Part shown: piece by piece, positions 7,981-16,266 of the stretch
Numbering within the stretch: position 1 is the stretch's first letter
How the letters are laid out: each line of letters opens with the position of its first letter
Assembly (NCBI GenBank): GCA_028045305.1
Contig: JAOFTV010000004.1
Location: 62,001-126,000 of the forward strand
Source of the DNA: Opitutales bacterium
Lineage (GTDB): Bacteria; Verrucomicrobiota; Verrucomicrobiia; Opitutales; Seribacteraceae
DNA: 64,000 nucleotides
Direction of reading: 5' to 3'
Translations under genes and position numbers: made by a program
Notes under the pieces: model-generated
What the model saw: the letters and a program-made list of their open reading frames with translations, nothing else
The model's database searches: none
Told to the model about the DNA's origin: nothing

Positions 7981-8916
7981 ATGGGAATTTTTTCAAAATT
8001 TAAAACAGGCCTTAAGAGAGGCTCAGCTGTTCTACAAAGTGCTTTCGATCGCGTTGCAGGTCGAACTGCTTTGACGGGAGAAGATTTAATAGCAATCGAG
8101 GAAGCCTTCTATGCTTGTGACTTTGGGCCTGATACCACCGAAGATGTGCTGAAAGAAGTAAAGTTGGCTTCGAGTCGCCCAAATCATCTAGAGGAAGGTG
8201 GGGTCGTCAATGTTGCCCGTTCTGTACTGGGAGAGATCCTGTCTGGGTCCGAAGGAACACTCGAGAGTAAGAAGGGTGAATCGCCCCAGGTTATATGTTT
8301 GATCGGAGTGAATGGTTCGGGCAAGACAACAACCTGCGCAAAACTTGGCCATTTGATTACCCAAGCAGGCAATTCCGTAATGATTGGGGCCTGTGATACC
8401 TTTCGAGCCGCGGCCACCGAACAGTTGAAGCACTGGGCAAATCGTTTGAACTTAGAGGTTGTTTCTGGACACCATGGTTCTGATGCGGCGGCAGTTGCCT
8501 TTGATGCCTATTCCTCGGCATTGGCAAAGAAGAGTGACTACCTTTTGCTTGATACAGCAGGCCGTTTGCATGTTAAGGACAATTTGATGGACGAGTTGGC
8601 CAAGCTCAAGCGCGTGCTCCAAAAAAAAGAGCCTCTTGCCCCTCAGCACTCTTGGCTGGTGGTCGATGGATCCACTGGTACGAATGGATTGTCTCAAGCA
8701 AAAGTATTTCATGAAAAGTTTGGTCTCAACGGTCTGGTCGTAACCAAACTGGATGGCACCTCAAAAGGAGGGGCACTGGTATCGATTTATCGGGAATTAG
8801 GTATTCCCATTTTTTATCTTGGACTCGGAGAACAGCCTGATGACCTTCAACCTTTTTCTGTTCAGTCTTATCTTGACAGCCTTTTCCCTAAGCCCTTGGA
8901 GGCCATTAATGCTTAA
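7981..8916 (+). CDS. ftsY: Signal recognition particle receptor FtsY
   Basis: 311 aa from the ATG at 7981 (MGIFSKFKTGLKRG); the longer track ORF adds non-homologous residues. This SRP-type GTPase docks ribosome-nascent chain complexes at the membrane for co-translational insertion. An N domain (about 1-90) is followed by the NG GTPase core: P-loop GVNGSGKTTTCAKL, DTFRAAA, LLDTAGR, TKLDGTSKGG. It lacks the long acidic A domain of E. coli FtsY. It lies upstream of aroB with no obvious functional link. Confidence 0.96.
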   Translation: MGIFSKFKTGLKRGSAVLQSAFDRVAGRTALTGEDLIAIEEAFYACDFGPDTTEDVLKEVKLASSRPNHLEEGGVVNVARSVLGEILSGSEGTLESKKGESPQVICLIGVNGSGKTTTCAKLGHLITQAGNSVMIGACDTFRAAATEQLKHWANRLNLEVVSGHHGSDAAAVAFDAYSSALAKKSDYLLLDTAGRLHVKDNLMDELAKLKRVLQKKEPLAPQHSWLVVDGSTGTNGLSQAKVFHEKFGLNGLVVTKLDGTSKGGALVSIYRELGIPIFYLGLGEQPDDLQPFSVQSYLDSLFPKPLEAINA

Positions 8917-8949
8917 GTTTAGAGTAAGCCAAAAACTGCGTAAATTCAT

Positions 8950-10056
8950 ATGACTCAAGCAATGGAAACTTTTTGGGTGGAACTTGAAGATCGCCGCTAC
9001 CCCATAACAATTGGGCGGGGTATTGTTGATGAACTTGTAAAAATCCGTGAGGACGCTCTGAGCAAAGGTAAGAAAGGTGCAGTGATCATTGATGAGGGAC
9101 TACTTGAAGCATGTCCGGCATTTTGTGAAAAAGTGACCGACTCCCTTGTGCATCTTATTTTGCCCTCAGGAGAGGCCACGAAATCCGCTCACTACTTAGC
9201 AGAAATCTGGGATTTTCTGGCAAAATCAAAAATTGACCGAAGCGGTTTCCTGTTCGCTTTAGGCGGGGGTGTAATTGGTGATTTGACGGGTTTTGCTGCC
9301 GCTACATATTTGCGAGGAATATCTTTTTATCAGGTTCCCAGTACTCTTTTGGCGATGGTAGACAGTTCGGTTGGGGGAAAGACAGGAATCAATTTGAGCA
9401 GTGGTAAAAATTTAGTTGGGTCCTTTCATCAACCCAGTGCTGTCTGGGCTGACTTGGACTTACTCGATACCTTGCCAGAAAGGGAGTTTTCAGCTGGAAT
9501 GGCGGAGGTTGTTAAGTATGGATTACTGGGTGACCTAGGGTTATTTGAACAATTACTTTCAGAGAAAGAAAAAATTAACTCGAATAGCCTAGGCTTAGGA
9601 AAACTGATTAAACAATGCTGTGTAAATAAAGCTGCTATCGTAGAGCAAGACGAAAGGGAGGTAAGTAATAATAATGGAGGTAGAGCTTTGCTTAACCTTG
9701 GTCATACTTTTGCACATGCAATTGAGTCAGTTGCTGGGTACGGTAACTATCTTCATGGTGAAGCAGTAGCCATAGGTATGGTTTGTGCCTGGAGGCTCTC
9801 GGTTGCACTCGGACATTTTACAGAATCCAATGAAGATGCATTCATCGGTTTTCTGCATCGCTATGAATTACCCTCGACATTGAAGGAGCCACTTCAGCTT
9901 GAAAAATTGATGATTGCCATGTGCTCTGATAAAAAAGTGAGTCATGGCAATCTACGCTTTATCCTTTTGAAGGATGTGGGTTCGGCCTTTCAGGCAGAAT
10001 TATCATCCGTTACTGAAGTGAGGGAGGTTTGGCAATCGGTTGGTGCGGTGTCTTAG
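8950..10056 (+). CDS. aroB: 3-dehydroquinate synthase
   Basis: 368 aa, the normal AroB length. It converts DAHP to 3-dehydroquinate in the shikimate pathway, using NAD and a metal ion in the cytoplasm. Visible motifs are the NAD-binding GGGVIGDLTGFAAATYLRG, the substrate region STLLAMVDSSVGGKTGIN, and the metal-binding region NLGHTFAHAIE...LHGEAVAIGM. The ATG at 8950 is used; an in-frame ATG 12 bases later is also possible. The 3' end lies close to the next unknown gene. Confidence 0.96.
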   Translation: MTQAMETFWVELEDRRYPITIGRGIVDELVKIREDALSKGKKGAVIIDEGLLEACPAFCEKVTDSLVHLILPSGEATKSAHYLAEIWDFLAKSKIDRSGFLFALGGGVIGDLTGFAAATYLRGISFYQVPSTLLAMVDSSVGGKTGINLSSGKNLVGSFHQPSAVWADLDLLDTLPEREFSAGMAEVVKYGLLGDLGLFEQLLSEKEKINSNSLGLGKLIKQCCVNKAAIVEQDEREVSNNNGGRALLNLGHTFAHAIESVAGYGNYLHGEAVAIGMVCAWRLSVALGHFTESNEDAFIGFLHRYELPSTLKEPLQLEKLMIAMCSDKKVSHGNLRFILLKDVGSAFQAELSSVTEVREVWQSVGAVS

Positions 10057-10078
10057 GCGAACGATTTTACATGTCGTT

Positions 10079-10690
10079 ATGGTTGAACAAGAATTGGTGG
10101 AAGCATATTTTGAAAGCAATGGCTTTCTTGTTCGACAGGCCGGTGGGTCCAGCGTTGGGGATGCAAGGCGCAAACTTGATCCATTGCCAGTTCTTGCCGT
10201 AATGAACCCTCGTGCTGACCAAAATAACCTGCATTCTGAAACACGTTTGTTCTCTGCTGATTTAAATAGAATTCGAGCCGCCGTGGTCGGTGTGCTTGGG
10301 TGGTCGAACAGCCCCTTTTCTCCCGCTGTTATGTCTAGCGATAGCCGGCAACTTAAATTTCTTAAGCAACAATTGGATAAGGAAAGGGTAGAGGATTGCT
10401 TAAATCCCGGCCCTCAACTTGCAGAGAGTGGAATGGGGTCTTTTCTCCGCTTGTTGGTTGTTCCCGCACTTCCCTTGCAAGGGGAAAAGATGAAGGAAGC
10501 AATAGCACTTATTGAATCTCTCGGAGTGGATGGAGTTCTTACCCTGCGTTCAATTTTGGAAAACTTACTTCGCCAAGCCTTGCCGGGGCAAGGAAGGGAA
10601 GGTCGATGGATGTTTCAAATATTGAGGCTAATTAAAGCGTACGGTTTGGCCCGTGATCCACAAATCGAAATTTTTAATACATCAGATTGA
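10079..10690 (+). CDS. Conserved-looking protein of unknown function between aroB and lpxA
   Basis: 203 aa from the ATG at 10079 (MVEQELVEAYFESNGFLVRQ). Soluble, no signal peptide. The opening 'ELVEAYFESNGFLVRQ' recalls small nuclease-like or 'E..F...G..V.' folds, but no catalytic motif is convincing. The middle contains VVGVLGWSNSPFSP and the C-terminus is helical with Lys/Arg. It sits in a tight plus-strand run (aroB, this gene, lpxA), which implies a housekeeping role. Family not recognised. Confidence 0.7.
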   Translation: MVEQELVEAYFESNGFLVRQAGGSSVGDARRKLDPLPVLAVMNPRADQNNLHSETRLFSADLNRIRAAVVGVLGWSNSPFSPAVMSSDSRQLKFLKQQLDKERVEDCLNPGPQLAESGMGSFLRLLVVPALPLQGEKMKEAIALIESLGVDGVLTLRSILENLLRQALPGQGREGRWMFQILRLIKAYGLARDPQIEIFNTSD

Positions 10691-10703
10691 TATTTGATTA
10701 ACC

Positions 10704-11516
10704 ATGAAAGGAAACGAAAAGATTCATTCCACTGCGGTTATTGAAGAGGGTGTGTCTCTTGGACAAGGCTGCGAAATTGGTCCTTTTGCTTATTTGCAAA
10801 GCGGGTCAGTTTTAGGAGATTATTGCCATGTGGATTCTCACGCTGTCATAAAAGGGTATGCTCGGCTAGGTCGAGAAGTTTGCGTGGGTAATTTCTGCGT
10901 AATTGGGGGGGACCCTCAGTACCTTGGCTTTAATAAATCGGTTTATTCCGAGGTGTATATTGGGGACTCCACACGGTTAGGGGAAGGAGTGACAATTCAC
11001 CGATCGATTGATCCTGGAGGGGTTACTCAAGTGGGAAAAAACAGTTTTCTTATGGGATATTCTCATGTTGCGCATGATTGCTTGCTCGGGGAGGGGGTGG
11101 TTATGGCAAACGGATCTTTGCTTGGTGGGCATGTTGAACTCGGCAAAGAAGTTTTTGTTGGTGGTGGAGCTGCGGTTCATCAATTTGTACGAATAGGGTG
11201 GGGAGCTATGATTGGAGGATTGGCTGAGGTTTCTTTGGATGTCGGCCCACATCTCTTAGTAACCGGCAGAAATACAGTGCCAGGTTTGAATTTAGTTGGA
11301 CTACGCAGAAGAAAGTTGCCCTCTGACGAGCTCGTTAAACTCAAGCGTGCTTATCGTGCCATTATGAAGAAGGGAAACTTGTCCAGCCATGCGGAAGGTT
11401 TTCTTGCAGAAAACAAGAGCATTTTGTGCCCACTTGTTGAGGATTTTGCATGCTTTTTCACTGGTGGATCCAGAGGGTTCGCTCGCCCGCTTTCAGGTAG
11501 GGCCAAAAATATTTAA
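10704..11516 (+). CDS. lpxA: Acyl-ACP--UDP-N-acetylglucosamine O-acyltransferase
   Basis: 270 aa. It catalyses the first step of lipid A synthesis in the cytoplasm. A left-handed beta-helix of hexapeptide repeats fills the first two thirds (IHSTAVIEEGVSLGQGCEIGPFAYL...), with the catalytic-His region YSHVAHDCLLG matching the known IAHDC motif of LpxA. A helical C-terminal domain follows (LRRRKLPSDELVKLKRAYRAI), as in true LpxA. It shows that the cell makes lipid A. The sister genes lpxB, lpxD and fabZ are not in the window. Confidence 0.93.
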   Translation: MKGNEKIHSTAVIEEGVSLGQGCEIGPFAYLQSGSVLGDYCHVDSHAVIKGYARLGREVCVGNFCVIGGDPQYLGFNKSVYSEVYIGDSTRLGEGVTIHRSIDPGGVTQVGKNSFLMGYSHVAHDCLLGEGVVMANGSLLGGHVELGKEVFVGGGAAVHQFVRIGWGAMIGGLAEVSLDVGPHLLVTGRNTVPGLNLVGLRRRKLPSDELVKLKRAYRAIMKKGNLSSHAEGFLAENKSILCPLVEDFACFFTGGSRGFARPLSGRAKNI

Positions 11517-11554
11517 AATTTTTCTTCAATTTTCAATTATCATTCTTATTAAAA

Positions 11555-11926
11555 ATGAAACTTTCTAATCCGTTGCCAGATGGCTTACTTGAAGCCAATG
11601 AAAAATTGGTTCGCCTTACTCCCGCGGCTGCCAAAAAGATTTCTCAATTAATTGACCGCGAAAAAGAAGGTGATTATTTGCGGATCAAAATAACAGGAGG
11701 GGGGTGCAATGGGTTGTCCTACAAAATAAAATTTGCCCCAATTTATAAACCAGGAGATCTTTTTGTGCGATCTGAAGAAATAAAATTGTTGGTAGATTCA
11801 AAAACGGCCTTGTATTTGAGGGGGACAACTTTGGACTATTCTGACAAGTTGGTGGCAGGCGGTTTTAAGTTTGCGAATCCTAATGCAAAAGCGAGTTGCA
11901 GTTGTGGTGAAAGTTTTAATTTGTAA
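11555..11926 (+). CDS. A-type iron-sulfur cluster carrier (IscA/SufA/ErpA family)
   Basis: 123 aa. It carries nascent Fe-S clusters to target proteins. The family signature is complete: VRLTPAAAKKISQLI at the N-terminal side, then the three Cys ligands in GGGCNGLSYKI and CSCGESF. It has a slight N-terminal extension of about 15 residues. No other isc or suf gene is adjacent, so IscA, SufA and ErpA cannot be told apart. A -10-like TATCAT lies 11 bases before the ATG. Confidence 0.92.
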   Translation: MKLSNPLPDGLLEANEKLVRLTPAAAKKISQLIDREKEGDYLRIKITGGGCNGLSYKIKFAPIYKPGDLFVRSEEIKLLVDSKTALYLRGTTLDYSDKLVAGGFKFANPNAKASCSCGESFNL

Positions 11927-11942
11927 TTTTTATTTACCAAAT

Positions 11943-11984
11943 AAGTTCTTGCAAACAAGCCCGAGAATGAGAATAAAAGAACTT
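11943..11984 (+). promoter_or_regulatory. Inverted repeat in the infC leader
   Basis: AAGTTCTT (11943-11950) and AAGAACTT (11977-11984) form a perfect 8-base inverted repeat with a 26-base loop, about 45 bases upstream of infC. It could fold in the leader mRNA. Leader-mediated control of infC is known in other bacteria, but this element does not match a family I recognise. Confidence 0.3.
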
Positions 11985-12030
11985 CAAATTTCCTCGAAAT
12001 CATTAAATATGTTTAAATTCAGCTAACCAC

Positions 12031-12705
12031 ATGGCACCGTCTCCACGTGGTAAAAATAACAAGCGGTTCAACAAAAATCGCAATTATATAAGGAAAAACG
12101 ATAAGATTCGTGCCCGCGAGGTACGAGTGATTGGCCCAGATGGAGATATGCTCGGTCTAATGCCGCCAGAGGAAGCATTGAAAATTGCAAAATCTCATGG
12201 ACTTGACCTTGTTGAAGTTGCCTCAAATGCACAACCCCCTGTTTGTCGAATTTTAGAATTCGGAAAATACAAGTACGAATTGAGCAAAAACAAAAAGAAT
12301 AAGGAGAAGACGGCAAAGAGAGTAAAAGAAGCGAAGTTTAGACCAAGAATTGAGGCGCATGATTACATGACCAAAATACGCCGTTCCGAAAAATTTTTGC
12401 ATCAGGGAAACAAGCTTAAGATCACACTTATGTTTCGTGGTCGCGAAATGGAGCATATTGATGTTGGTATGAAAGTGGTTCGTCGGGCTATTGATGATTT
12501 GTCAGCGGTTGGTCGACCGGATGACGAACCCAAACTCAGCGGTCGCTTTATTATGGTTAATCTTTCTCCTCTACCTGAGACTCAACGAGTTTTAAAGTAT
12601 AACACTGCGGAGGAGGCAGAGGTTGAAGAAGTCGATGAGGAAGTGGAAGATGATGAGACCGCCGGAGAGGAAGTGTCGGCTCAAGAGGAAACGATTGGTT
12701 CCTGA
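12031..12705 (+). CDS. infC: Translation initiation factor IF-3
   Basis: 224 aa. It binds the 30S subunit and proofreads start-codon selection. The N-domain is clear (RAREVRVIGPDGDMLGLMPPEEALKIAKSHGLDLVEV), followed by a Lys-rich linker and the C-domain (KEAKFRPRIEAHDYMTKIRRSEKFLHQGNKLKITLMFRGREM). It has a basic N-terminal extension and an acidic C-terminal tail of about 30 residues rich in Glu (EEAEVEEVDEEVEDDE). The annotated start is ATG rather than the AUU of E. coli. Ribosomal genes rpmI and rplT, often next to infC, are absent; crcB follows instead. Confidence 0.97.
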   Translation: MAPSPRGKNNKRFNKNRNYIRKNDKIRAREVRVIGPDGDMLGLMPPEEALKIAKSHGLDLVEVASNAQPPVCRILEFGKYKYELSKNKKNKEKTAKRVKEAKFRPRIEAHDYMTKIRRSEKFLHQGNKLKITLMFRGREMEHIDVGMKVVRRAIDDLSAVGRPDDEPKLSGRFIMVNLSPLPETQRVLKYNTAEEAEVEEVDEEVEDDETAGEEVSAQEETIGS

Positions 12706-12738
12706 CTGCTTTTCCAGTTTGAACTCAGGTTGGAAGAA

Positions 12739-13104
12739 ATGAAATTCTTCCTTTTGGTAGGTTTGGGGGGTGGCATTGGATCAATTGCACGTGCCGGTTT
12801 AAGTTTACTACTTTCAGGAACAGGTTGGGCTACCGTTACCGTTAACCTAGTTGGTGCATTTGTAATTGGTTTTTTTGCAAAGTATGCCGAAACTTTTTCC
12901 GATCCTTCCTCAGTTAAGGCTTTTTGGATGATTGGAATCTGTGGCGGATTTACCACCTTCTCTGCGTTTGGTATAGAGCTTTTTCAGTCATTAGAAAATG
13001 GCAAGTGGGGCCTGGGGGTTTGCTATGCTGCGGTTAACCTCTTTGGCACATTGCTATTTATTTTTGCCGGCTTTCGAGTCGGTGCTTGGAGTGCAACGGG
13101 GTAA
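12739..13104 (+). CDS. crcB: Fluoride ion channel CrcB/Fluc
   Basis: 121 aa from the ATG at 12739, a typical Fluc start (MKFFLLVGLGGGIGSIARA). It is a small dimeric inner-membrane channel that exports fluoride. Four hydrophobic helices and the conserved GGGIGSIAR, TVNLVGAFVIGF and GICGGFTTFSAF motifs are visible; the last one carries the family's TTFS signature. It starts 34 bases after infC, so it is likely read from the same transcript. No fluoride riboswitch precedes it. Confidence 0.93.
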   Translation: MKFFLLVGLGGGIGSIARAGLSLLLSGTGWATVTVNLVGAFVIGFFAKYAETFSDPSSVKAFWMIGICGGFTTFSAFGIELFQSLENGKWGLGVCYAAVNLFGTLLFIFAGFRVGAWSATG

Positions 13105-13205
13105 CTAAACCGGTCTTAACTCTTTAAATTTTCTTCCCAAGCCTACTGGCCTGTGATTTTTCCTTGAACCTTGCTTAAAGGATTAAAATTTGTGATATTT
13201 TAGAT

Positions 13206-14069
13206 GTGCCAAAGTTAATGTTTGTCATTTCTTTTCTCCTTCTTTTTACCTCTTTTTTGGTTGGAAGCGTGGCTCCCAATCCCTTTTTGCGACCTGGTTC
13301 AAGAAAACCACCACCTCCTTCGCCTCCTCCACAACCACCAAAGCCACAGGTGAACCCTGAAATCTTTAAAGAGGTAGAATTCAGAGGATTTTTTCTCCTC
13401 AATGGTGTGCCTCACTTTTGTATTTTTAATAAAAAGGCCAACCTTGGAGAATGGATCAGGTTGTCCGAAAAGACTTATGAAGCATTTGAGGCGGAGTCCT
13501 TTGATTTGAAAACCGAAACCCTCACTTTGGCATATAATGGCCAAAAGTATACTTTTTCTTTAGAAGAGTCCAAGGGGGGGAGTTCTGGCAAGACTTCTGC
13601 ACAGCAATCTTCCATTCCAAAGCTTCCAAAGCCAACGGGTGGAAATACATCAAGTAGAACAAAAGTTATGCCCCCCAAGCCACTTTCAACGCCCAAGCTC
13701 CCAGATTGGCTGGTTCAACGCTCGAAACAATCAAGCCTTGGATCTTCAACAAATCCCGGAAGGCCTTCATTTATTAATTCTTCCTCTAGCAATCGGGCTG
13801 TACTACCTGGTATGATCCCAACTAGGAATGCTCCTAAATCGGGAATTGCCTCAGCAGTCGGAGGAGATGTGCCTACCGTTCGTTCAACCGTACCATCGAG
13901 CCCGAGTGGGATTTCCAGTTCATTCCCTTCCTCCCCTTCCCCAACTAACAACTCTTTCTCGAACAGTTCCGGAAATTCTTCACCCGGGTCTGAATTGAAT
14001 TCTCAGGCAGCCGATCAGGATGGTGAGATTGATCTTAGTTCTCTTCCTCCCCCCCCCACCTCCTCCTAA
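13206..14069 (+). CDS. Secreted Pro/Ser-rich protein of unknown function
   Basis: 287 aa (GTG start at 13206, or ATG at 13218). A signal peptide (FVISFLLLFTSFLVGSVA) is followed by a polyproline stretch (KPPPPSPPPQPPKPQ), a small domain of about 70 residues (FKEVEFRGFFLLNGVPHFCIFNKKANLGEWIRL), and a long disordered Ser/Pro/Thr/Asn tail ending in a polyproline run. The small domain resembles in layout the one in the protein at 167-775. It could be an envelope or secretion-associated protein. Family not recognised. It ends 44 bases before a secreted protease gene. Confidence 0.7.
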   Translation: MPKLMFVISFLLLFTSFLVGSVAPNPFLRPGSRKPPPPSPPPQPPKPQVNPEIFKEVEFRGFFLLNGVPHFCIFNKKANLGEWIRLSEKTYEAFEAESFDLKTETLTLAYNGQKYTFSLEESKGGSSGKTSAQQSSIPKLPKPTGGNTSSRTKVMPPKPLSTPKLPDWLVQRSKQSSLGSSTNPGRPSFINSSSSNRAVLPGMIPTRNAPKSGIASAVGGDVPTVRSTVPSSPSGISSSFPSSPSPTNNSFSNSSGNSSPGSELNSQAADQDGEIDLSSLPPPPTSS

Positions 14070-14113
14070 TATTTTACCCCCCAGTGGCCCACCAAATATT
14101 GTACCATCAAGGG

Positions 14114-15391
14114 ATGAGTAGATGTATATTATTTACCTTCCTTGGACTATTCGTCTTAAATCTAAGTCATTTTGGTGAAAGGAGAATAGGCAAACTTTAT
14201 CATGAGAGTTGGGAATCTTATTTTGCTTTGGGGGCCAATGATTATCCTCACTCTCCATCCGAATCGACTCCTGATTTTTCCCCCGTTGGGGTATTGCTTT
14301 CTCGTTCTGGAACCGTGGGTAGTGGAACTTTAATTGCTCCAAATGTTTTGGTTACAGCTGCACATGTTCTACGCAATTCTTTTGCCGATGAAGTAAATCC
14401 AGCCGATTGGGAATTTTTGCTCGGTTCGAATGAAGATTGGACTACTTCGGAGGGAAAAAATAAAGTAAAACATATCCTTCTTCACCCAGGATGGACTGCT
14501 CGTCAAAATCGATACAACCGATTTGGGGATGGGGACGAATTGGGTGTTGATGTGGCTCTAGTTTTTTTGGATCAACCCATAGACGGGGTTTTCCCCGCTA
14601 GAATCCCTGAAAGTAACGATGATCCACTTGGGGAAAGAGCGGTACTTGCTGGATATGGCACATTGGTTGAGGGCATTAATGGAAAGCGTTTAGAGTCCAA
14701 TCAAAGAAGAGTAGGGGGAGAAAACATTTTTGATCGTTCAGTTCCCAAAGTTGTTAAAGAAGGAGTTCCGGATTCTTATCTTGGAGGATTATTAGCAATT
14801 GATTTTGATTCTTCTTCCAGTGTTCACAATACATTAGGAGAGGGCAAAAAGGGGTTGGAGCTATTGGGAGAAGGCCAAAGCGATTTAGCTCCTTTGCCCT
14901 TGGAGGCAACCACTGCATATGGAGATAGCGGAGGTCCTGCCTTTGCCCGTACTCAAAATGAATGGCGAGTTCATGGTGTGGTTTCATACGGGACAAAAAA
15001 TTCCCGCTATGGAGATGTTACTGTATTTACACGGTTGTCATCACATTACGATTGGATCATGGAGAACTCTCCTTCATGGCCAAGCGCCCGTACAATTGGT
15101 TACGAGGATTGGCGCGAAAGTTCATGGTGGGGTATTTTTTTGCCTAAGATAAATGATTGGTACTATCATATCTCTCTTGGGTGGGTTTTTATACCAGATC
15201 CATCGGGCGATTCTTTTTGGGCCTGGCACATTTCTCTTGGATGGATATGGTTTTCCTCACAAGTACACCCTTTTTTGTATGAGCAAAAAACTTCGAATTG
15301 GTATTACTTGAGCACTGAACAGTCCGTCGGGGGTAGAATTCTTCTTTATAATTACGCCTTAGAGGTGTGGGAATATGTGCACGCCAATTGA
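14114..15391 (+). CDS. Secreted trypsin-like serine protease with C-terminal aromatic module
   Basis: 425 aa from the ATG at 14114, which has AAGGG just upstream and begins a clean signal peptide (CILFTFLGLFVLNLS). S1-family catalytic residues are His in VTAAHVL, Asp in GVDVALVFL and Ser in YGDSGGPAF. After the protease domain (ending about residue 325) comes a Trp/Tyr-rich tail of about 90 residues with repeated units (WYYHISLGWVF, WAWHISLGWIWF, FLYEQKTSNWYYL, LYNYALEVWEYV). I recall this module from many Opitutae exported proteins; it may anchor or sort them. Substrate unknown. Confidence 0.88.
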   Translation: MSRCILFTFLGLFVLNLSHFGERRIGKLYHESWESYFALGANDYPHSPSESTPDFSPVGVLLSRSGTVGSGTLIAPNVLVTAAHVLRNSFADEVNPADWEFLLGSNEDWTTSEGKNKVKHILLHPGWTARQNRYNRFGDGDELGVDVALVFLDQPIDGVFPARIPESNDDPLGERAVLAGYGTLVEGINGKRLESNQRRVGGENIFDRSVPKVVKEGVPDSYLGGLLAIDFDSSSSVHNTLGEGKKGLELLGEGQSDLAPLPLEATTAYGDSGGPAFARTQNEWRVHGVVSYGTKNSRYGDVTVFTRLSSHYDWIMENSPSWPSARTIGYEDWRESSWWGIFLPKINDWYYHISLGWVFIPDPSGDSFWAWHISLGWIWFSSQVHPFLYEQKTSNWYYLSTEQSVGGRILLYNYALEVWEYVHAN

Positions 15392-15424
15392 GGCACAAAT
15401 GTGCAAATAACCAAACATGGTTAC

Positions 15425-16231
15425 ATGGAAATAATTTTTACTCTTTTAGGGAGGCGTGATCTATTCTGGCAATTCCTTTCCCGTAACCTTAAAACTCGCC
15501 ATCGTGGAAGTTGGTTGGGTTCATTTTGGCTATTAGCGAATCCTTTGCTCATGCTCAGCCTTTATGTTTTTGCATTTGGTATAGTTTTTGGTGGACGATT
15601 TACCGATTCACCCGATGAGTCCACATTGGATTATGCATTGGGTGTCTTTATTGGACTTAATGTTTTGGGCTTAGTTTCCGGAGTTATTGGGACTTCTCCG
15701 GGGATTATTATTTCCCACCCAAATTTTGTCAGGAAAGTTGTATTTCCTTTGGAAATTTTACCGGCAGCTTTAACAGGGGCTTTGGCCTATGATCTTTTAA
15801 TAGGTTTTGGGCTTAGTTTATTGGGGATCGCTATTTGGGGACCAGGTCTTGGAATCAGTTGCCTATTCGCACCTATTTTAATTGCCCCCGTTTTGATAAT
15901 AGGTTTTGGGCTTTCACTAATCTTTTCTGCCTTGGGTGTGTTTATACGTGACCTGGGAATGCTCGGATCGTTCTTCGGACTATCTCTACTATATGCGAGC
16001 GGAGTTTTTTATTCAGCAGAAAAGGCAAAAGAAATGGCTCCACAAATTTGGACTTTTTTACAATGGAATCCATTGCTTCAAATCATTGATGGTTTGAGAC
16101 AGATTGTCTTGTGGGGAGGGCAACCAGATTGGTGGACGGTAGGGTATGCATGGTTGTTTGCGATAGGTATTCTTTTATTAGGTTGCTATTCCTTCCAGAG
16201 ACTACGCCCTGCTTTTGGGGATGTTATCTAA
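15425..16231 (+). CDS. ABC-2 polysaccharide export permease (Wzm/KpsM type)
   Basis: 268 aa from the ATG at 15425; a GTG at 15401 would add eight residues. It has the family opening LFWQFLSRNLKTRHRGSWLGSFWLLANPLLML (amphipathic 'R-x-R-x-RGS-LG' motif before TM1) and about six membrane helices. It pairs with a Wzt-type ATPase to move a lipid-linked glycan across the inner membrane. The likely ATPase partner lies about 7 kb away on the opposite strand (23085-24281), which is not the usual adjacent arrangement. Confidence 0.9.
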   Translation: MEIIFTLLGRRDLFWQFLSRNLKTRHRGSWLGSFWLLANPLLMLSLYVFAFGIVFGGRFTDSPDESTLDYALGVFIGLNVLGLVSGVIGTSPGIIISHPNFVRKVVFPLEILPAALTGALAYDLLIGFGLSLLGIAIWGPGLGISCLFAPILIAPVLIIGFGLSLIFSALGVFIRDLGMLGSFFGLSLLYASGVFYSAEKAKEMAPQIWTFLQWNPLLQIIDGLRQIVLWGGQPDWWTVGYAWLFAIGILLLGCYSFQRLRPAFGDVI

Positions 16232-16266
16232 GTATTCTTAAGCATGCGGATTGCCACTGCAATTAG

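Noticed and set aside
12706-12738. Fluoride riboswitch upstream of crcB
   Set aside because: There are only about 30 bases between infC and crcB, too few for the pseudoknot-forming aptamer.
16232-16266. Terminator hairpin between the convergent permease and glycosyltransferase genes
   Set aside because: Short complementary pieces (AAGCATGCG and CGCAT) exist, but they are far apart, imperfect and lie partly within coding sequence, with no T run.
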